From Coriolopsis trogii (Eukaryota > Basidiomycota > Agaricomycetes > Polyporales > Polyporaceae), in contig JAHYIO010000023.1 in NCBI GenBank assembly GCA_020543525.1, positions 2,170,001-2,234,000 of the forward strand: 64,000 nucleotides of DNA. Direction: 5' to 3'. Positions 59,263 through 64,000 of the stretch are shown one piece after another. The notes beneath the pieces were generated by a model. That model saw nothing but the letters and a program-made list of their open reading frames with translations, had not been told where the DNA came from and did no database searches. Position 1 is the stretch's first letter, and each line of letters opens with the position of its first letter. A program made the translations under genes and the position numbers.

Positions 59263-60636
59263 CTAATCGCATGATCTCCTCCCAACACCGCAGATGACCA
59301 GCCTGCTAGGGACGTCCGTGACGTCCTCCTCGACACATCCCACCCCCGCGACAGTGTTCTCCGGAGTGGCGATCATGCTGCCCGTGGGAGACGAGCTGGA
59401 ACTTCCAGAGTCCGCAGAGTCTGACTCGGAGGAACCAGACGAAAACCCCGGGAACTCCGGCACGGGCAGAGTCGGGTTGCACGACGCGTACAAGCTCAGC
59501 CGTGCGACCGGGAAGGCGAGCTTGACGTCCTGCGCGGAAGCGTCCGGCTTGAGGTCTGCGAGGTCGACTTCTACTGGCGCGCCCCCGCCGCTCGCACCGA
59601 CTTTGACATCCGGACGCGTACGGGATGCCGAAGGAGCGTTCCCGAAGGTAGGCGCGACCTCCACCTCGCGCGCGTACTCGTCGATGATGCCTAGCTCGTC
59701 CTCGTACCGGAAGAACGTATCGACGTTGAGCACCGCTCGGCGCAGCTCCTGGAGGGTGATCCGATGCAGGGGGTTGAGCACGAACGCGCGGCGGAAGATG
59801 TCGTTCGCGCCCTCAGAGATCTGCAGCATCTCGAAGAGGAAGTCCGGGTTCTCGATGAACTGAGAGAAGCATGGGTCGGTAAGCGTCGCTCTCTCCCACG
59901 GGTTTCGTCCGCTGATCATGTTGACGAGGATGACGCCCAACGCCCACACATCGCTGCAGGGAGGAGAGTACGGCTTGTAGCCGGACATGCGCCCGATGCA
60001 CTCTACAAGGAGCAGTCATATGAGGTCCTGATCGTGAATAGCGTCTCGCGCAGGAAACTCACCAGGACTCATATACGCTGCGGTACCGCAGTAGAACTCC
60101 TCCACAACAGACCGGTTCGTCGCCATACCGAAGTCGGCAAGATATAGTTGAGACCGATCCTCGTTGACGAGGATGTTCTCCGGCTTCAGATCCCGATGGT
60201 ACACCTTGGCGTTATGACACGCCTCGACAGCATCGATGAGGGAGATGAACGCTGTCCGGATGAGGTCGTCGTTGTCTACATACACCCTCCTGCAGATAGG
60301 CTCGAAGAGGTCCCCGCCCCTGCAAAGGTCCATGACGATGTAGAAGTAGTCGTCGTCCTCGTACGCGGCGTACACTGTCACCACGTTTGGATGGTTCGAA
60401 ACCAGGCCGTGGAGCGCAATCTCTCTTCGTGCTGCAGCGTGCTCTGACGGCTTGCGACCCGACTTGCGGATCAGCTTGACAGCGCGGGCGGCGGAGCTGC
60501 CATTGGGCGGAGCCCGGGTATCGACGGCATGGTATACGACTCCGTAGGTCCCTGAGCCGAGGAGGCGCACCAGCTGGTAGCGCTGATCCACCATGTATCC
60601 AGTGAAGTCGGGCATTGACGTAGAGGCGGCAGGCAT
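59263..60636 (-). CDS. Ran1/Sks1-like serine/threonine protein kinase (kinase 3)
   Basis: Exons 60636-60063 and 60002-59263 give 1314 nt (437 residues). The start MPAASTSMPDF aligns with the kinase 1 start MPTAASKMP; the longer upstream frame lacks support. Motifs: LGSGTYGVV, Lys in RAVKLI, MDLCRGGDL, YHRDLKPEN, DFGMAT, GTAAYMSPE, and the same phase-1 intron in the Glu codon. They are followed by ECIGRMSGYKPYSPPCSDVWALG, given to show a small insertion absent from kinases 1 and 2. The SGYKPYSPPCSDVWALG version matches canonical Ran1-type kinases more closely than the other two. The tail is rich in Ser and acidic residues. It lies about 1 kb upstream of CE7 on the same strand. Confidence 0.9.
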
Positions 60637-61935
60637 GATGGGGCTGCGTAGGGTGCGGAGAGGCGGGGGAAGGAGACCCAAGGGCGGAAGGGGGTATAGT
60701 ACAATGAAAAGGAGGAGCGTCCGCCAGGAACGATGGGCGGGTTGCAAACGAGACGCATCCGTTATAAAGCCGTGCAGGTTGCACCCGAGACTCCGAGCTG
60801 TCCGTGTACCCGCTTGCTCTCAAGGCCCAGGAGCACAGACGTCCCACGTCCGTGTGCATGACGTCTCGGATGCCGAGGACTTGCGAGCGTTTGTCTTCCG
60901 GTCAGCGTAGAACCAGAATCTCGATCATCGCAGCGCGCTTCGTCTGCGTACGTATTCACGGCTCGCATTTGATATTGTTCACCGGGAGCTACCCCTACCA
61001 CTTGTTTCGAGTTTCATGATGAAACGAAATGAAGGGGCGAGACAAATGAAAGGACACACACTACCCATGCACCATGAACGAGGCATATCTCAGATCCCTC
61101 AGTTAACCTCAGAGTATGATCCTGACATACGGTCTCGCATCGTCACTGAACATTCCGATTGCGTGCAGGCACACAGTCCATCAACGATCACATAGAGACG
61201 TGAGATCAGCTAGTCCTCTTCACCGGACGGTGAGCTAACGACTAGGAAGGCCGACATTGAGGATGACGATGGTGCACCAATCACCGGTCAGGATCGTAAC
61301 GGAGGAATGTTCATGGCGATCCTAACCGTAATTGGGACACTACAGTCCCGCGCCAGACCATAACCTATTTATGGGACACTTATTCGATATTCGGGATTCA
61401 TGAGAACGCCGAGGTCTCCGCAAAGCGGAGATGATGTTCCGCCATGGCTTCGACATGCGCGGCCAAGAGAGAGGCGGGCAATCAAAGCGAGGGGACAGGC
61501 AGAGCGGGTGCGGTAGTTGGACGGCGACTCAACGCAAACCAGGGTAACACTCCGAACGGCAAGGATTGTACTCACCGGTTCGGGGCGGCGTCTCCCGGAA
61601 GGACGGCGGCGTGAGAAGCCAGCCGTATCCCTCGGACGAAAATCTGCGATCGAATGAATAAATGTCAATCATGGAAGATGCGATTAACCATACACGACGT
61701 CCTCACCGGGATGTTGCGGAGCCCCTCCCTCCGTCCCCTGGAACGAGGCAGGAGAAGTGCGCTCCTGCCACTCCCTTGCTCCGTTCTGGAAAGTCATCTC
61801 CATGTCCTGAACGATGCACGCCCTTGGCACGCGGTCGGCCACCACGTTTCCTTGCACGCATGAGAGAGAAAGCAGAGCGTATGGAAATTGCATGGGCGTT
61901 TTCATAGTATGTGTTGCCCCTATGCCTCGAGGCGT
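60637..61935. other. Intergenic, about 1.3 kb, nothing recognised
   Basis: Kinase 3 promoter (GTTATAAAGC near 60760 may be its TATA element) and the 3' flank of the WD40 gene. No gene seen. Confidence 0.4.
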
Positions 61936-64000
61936 TCAGGTGCTGAACGTCAAGATACTGTCCTTGATCTTCAACTTCACATTCCTGTCCGCCGTCCAAT
62001 CAAATCGCACGTTGACCAACGTAGACTCCAGAGTCATATTAGCTACCATGCAAGACTCAGCAAATGATTTTTCGCGCACTATGCTTGTGCGGAGCAATTG
62101 TGCACACACCTTCGTCCCCCACGTTGAAGCTGAGCGTCTTGAATGGCTCGGAACCGCTATGCCCCTGGCGCGGAGGAGCCCCAGGCATGAAGAAGCTGCT
62201 GAAGCTCGAGCCTACTTTCCAGACCAACACGCTTGACTCTTCCAGCGACACCGTAACGAGGCGGCGACCGTCGGGCGAAAAGCTACATGCCGCTGCCCTC
62301 TTCTTGTGGCCTTCGAGCACATACAGACGTGTAGCTGTCTTGAGGTCGTACATGACGACCGCTCCCTCGCTTGTCCCCACGGCCAGACGCTGAGAGCCCA
62401 TGTGGAAGTCGACAGTCGGAAAGCTATTGCAAAGCGGTCAAACATTGGCCCAGGCGTCGGATAGCACGAGTCCGCTCACGTCTGTACGATGTGGCTCAAG
62501 ATCTCAGTCGCCGAGTCTAGAACGGCCTCCCGGGTAGCGTTCGAGTTCGGGTCCAGCGATTTGACAATGGCCTCGACGAGCCTCGGCAGGTTGCCGTACA
62601 GCACGAGCGGCTTCTTTCGAATGAGGAAGATCACCAGCTGCATGACGGACTTACGGTGCTGCACGCTCCGTGGATGAAGGATGTCGATCGCGAGTGTCGT
62701 CATAAACAGCGGGGTGTTGCTCGCCGCGATCTGGAGCACGGCCGTCCGTGCCTGGACGCCAATATTGGGCACCGCGATCGCCTCCTTCTTCGCGGACGTC
62801 GCGAGCGTGAAAAGCGCGCGGAGCATCTCGACCGCATCGACGTACTGCTGCCACACCTGGAACCCGCGCGAGCAGAGGTCGATGGCGAGCGACCGGTGGG
62901 GCGAGGTTTCGTCATGCAAATACCCAGCAATAGATTTCGCTATGTCGGTCAAAGTGCTGTCAAGCAAGATGGCTGATGAGTGTTGCTGCCGCGCGGGTCG
63001 TGGGAGAACCGCACCTCGTGGGTAGCAAGCTGTATTTGTCCACCGCGATGAAGCCGCATATACACAGGGCCAGCGCACTGTTCGTCCAATCTCTCTCCTT
63101 CTCTGGACGCAAAGATGGCACTGTAGAGAACGATATGAGCATGGCTCACAAACAGAGGTACTGTGCTGTTGCGTTACTCACGATACTGCTGCCAGGCCTC
63201 CACCGTTTCTGCGGTCTCTTGGTCAGATAGCCTTGCAACTCCAGCATCAAACAGCAGCCGAGCAGCATGGCGTACGTCCGTAGCTGAAATAGAAACAGAA
63301 TACAACTATTCAGTGCGTGCCTGACGTCTACAAGGCTCTACTGACAGAGTGTGTGCAGGAGATAGTGGCCGAGACGTGGCAGGCTCGGAGGTTGATAAGA
63401 GTCGTGCACCAGCTGTCCGACTGACGCAGCATAGAACGTCATGACAGTGCTAGCATCTTGCGCCAGGTCTGCGGTACGTGGCCGTTAGCGGTTGAATACG
63501 GCTCGCAAGCAGCCCACGTACCCTCGAACTGTGTGAGGAACTGAAGCATTGCCAAAATCGCCAGTGCACGGTCTGCAGACGCTTCAGGAGAGGCCGTCCA
63601 CACGCTCGGTGGTAGGGAATGGTGGAGGAGAGAAAGGCCATTTGAACTATAAGCACCATCAGTCTAACTTCATCATAGCAAACGCAATTGCTCACCTTGC
63701 CAGGCCTATGCTTGCGGGAGAGGGTGCAATAGACAAGCCGTCTGTACAGATAGCATCTATGCCTTCGCTCACACCAAAGGTCAGGAGAACTGAGAGCACA
63801 GCTCGCGCATACTCAAGCTTAGCCTTGACGCTGAGTCCGGGGCCATCCTGTCCAGTCAATGCTGCGCTGGACGAGAACTGTCTCAAGAGAGTGGACACAT
63901 CCAGCAATAGAGTGGATGCTGAATATAGTATGTCAGAAATACCATGCGAACACGAGGTACCGTCACACCTACCGGCATCTGCGGACGGATGTGAAAGAGG
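61936..64000 (-). CDS. WDR7/rabconnectin-like WD40 protein, 3' part (5' end outside window)
   Basis: C-terminal part of a large WD-repeat protein. The last exons read SQRLAVGTSEGAVVMYDLKT and ACSFSPDGRRLVTVSLEES, two WD blades. A final intron then joins VGDEA to NMTLESTLVNVRFDW and the end LKIKDSILTFST (stop 61936-61938). Upstream is an alpha-helical region (LFMTTLAIDILHP, SVMQLVIFLIRKKPLVLYG, EAVLDSATEILSHIVQT). Helical repeats followed by terminal WD repeats match the C-terminus of WDR7-type proteins, which are linked to V-ATPase assembly and vesicle acidification in animals. Function in fungi is inferred. Several more exons reach the window edge. Confidence 0.75.

Overview
The window is nuclear DNA from a filamentous basidiomycete, most likely a wood- or litter-decaying agaricomycete. 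Genes are dense and broken by many 50-60 nt GT-AG introns. The mix is secreted hydrolases, F-box/LRR proteins, a Zn2Cys6 regulator and Ran1-type kinases. Genes were read by hand-splicing, so exon borders given as exact are inferred from reading frame, splice consensus and comparison between paralogs.

Layout. 1-1636 is the 3' part of a GH20 beta-hexosaminidase. 2.1-4.1 kb holds a secreted A1 aspartic protease (minus) with an unresolved 5' end. 6.0-6.4 kb is a MITE. 6.8-8.5 kb is an F-box/LRR gene, followed by an F-box relic and a TPR-like gene. 10.5-12.6 kb is a complete second GH20 gene, then a small secreted protein (13.1-14.0 kb). 15.0-34 kb holds kinase 1, carboxylesterases CE1 to CE4, a tRNA-Leu and two inverted-repeat elements. 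34.5-46.4 kb is a block of mostly minus-strand cellular genes: an unknown nuclear-looking protein, an F-box protein, a Zn2Cys6 factor, a rhamnogalacturonan acetylesterase and an Iwr1-like protein. 47.6-60.6 kb returns to CE5, kinase 2, CE6, CE7 and kinase 3. The right edge is the 3' part of a WDR7-like WD40 gene.

The main biology is a dispersed family of seven secreted type-B carboxylesterases (the group often annotated as carotenoid ester lipase in basidiomycetes) interleaved with three Ran1/Sks1-like kinases. Two kinase-esterase pairs are convergent neighbours (kinase 1/CE1 and kinase 2/CE6), and kinase 3 lies upstream of CE7. All seven esterases carry the same 8-nt micro-exon. CE3 and CE4 come from a tandem duplication whose breakpoint lies inside an esterase 3' end. 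CE3 (one-base deletion) and CE5 (22-bp duplication) look inactivated, and CE4 has an altered nucleophile elbow. The secreted products (hexosaminidases, esterases, protease, pectin acetylesterase) fit turnover of chitin, esters, protein and plant wall, but no joint pathway is shown by the sequence.
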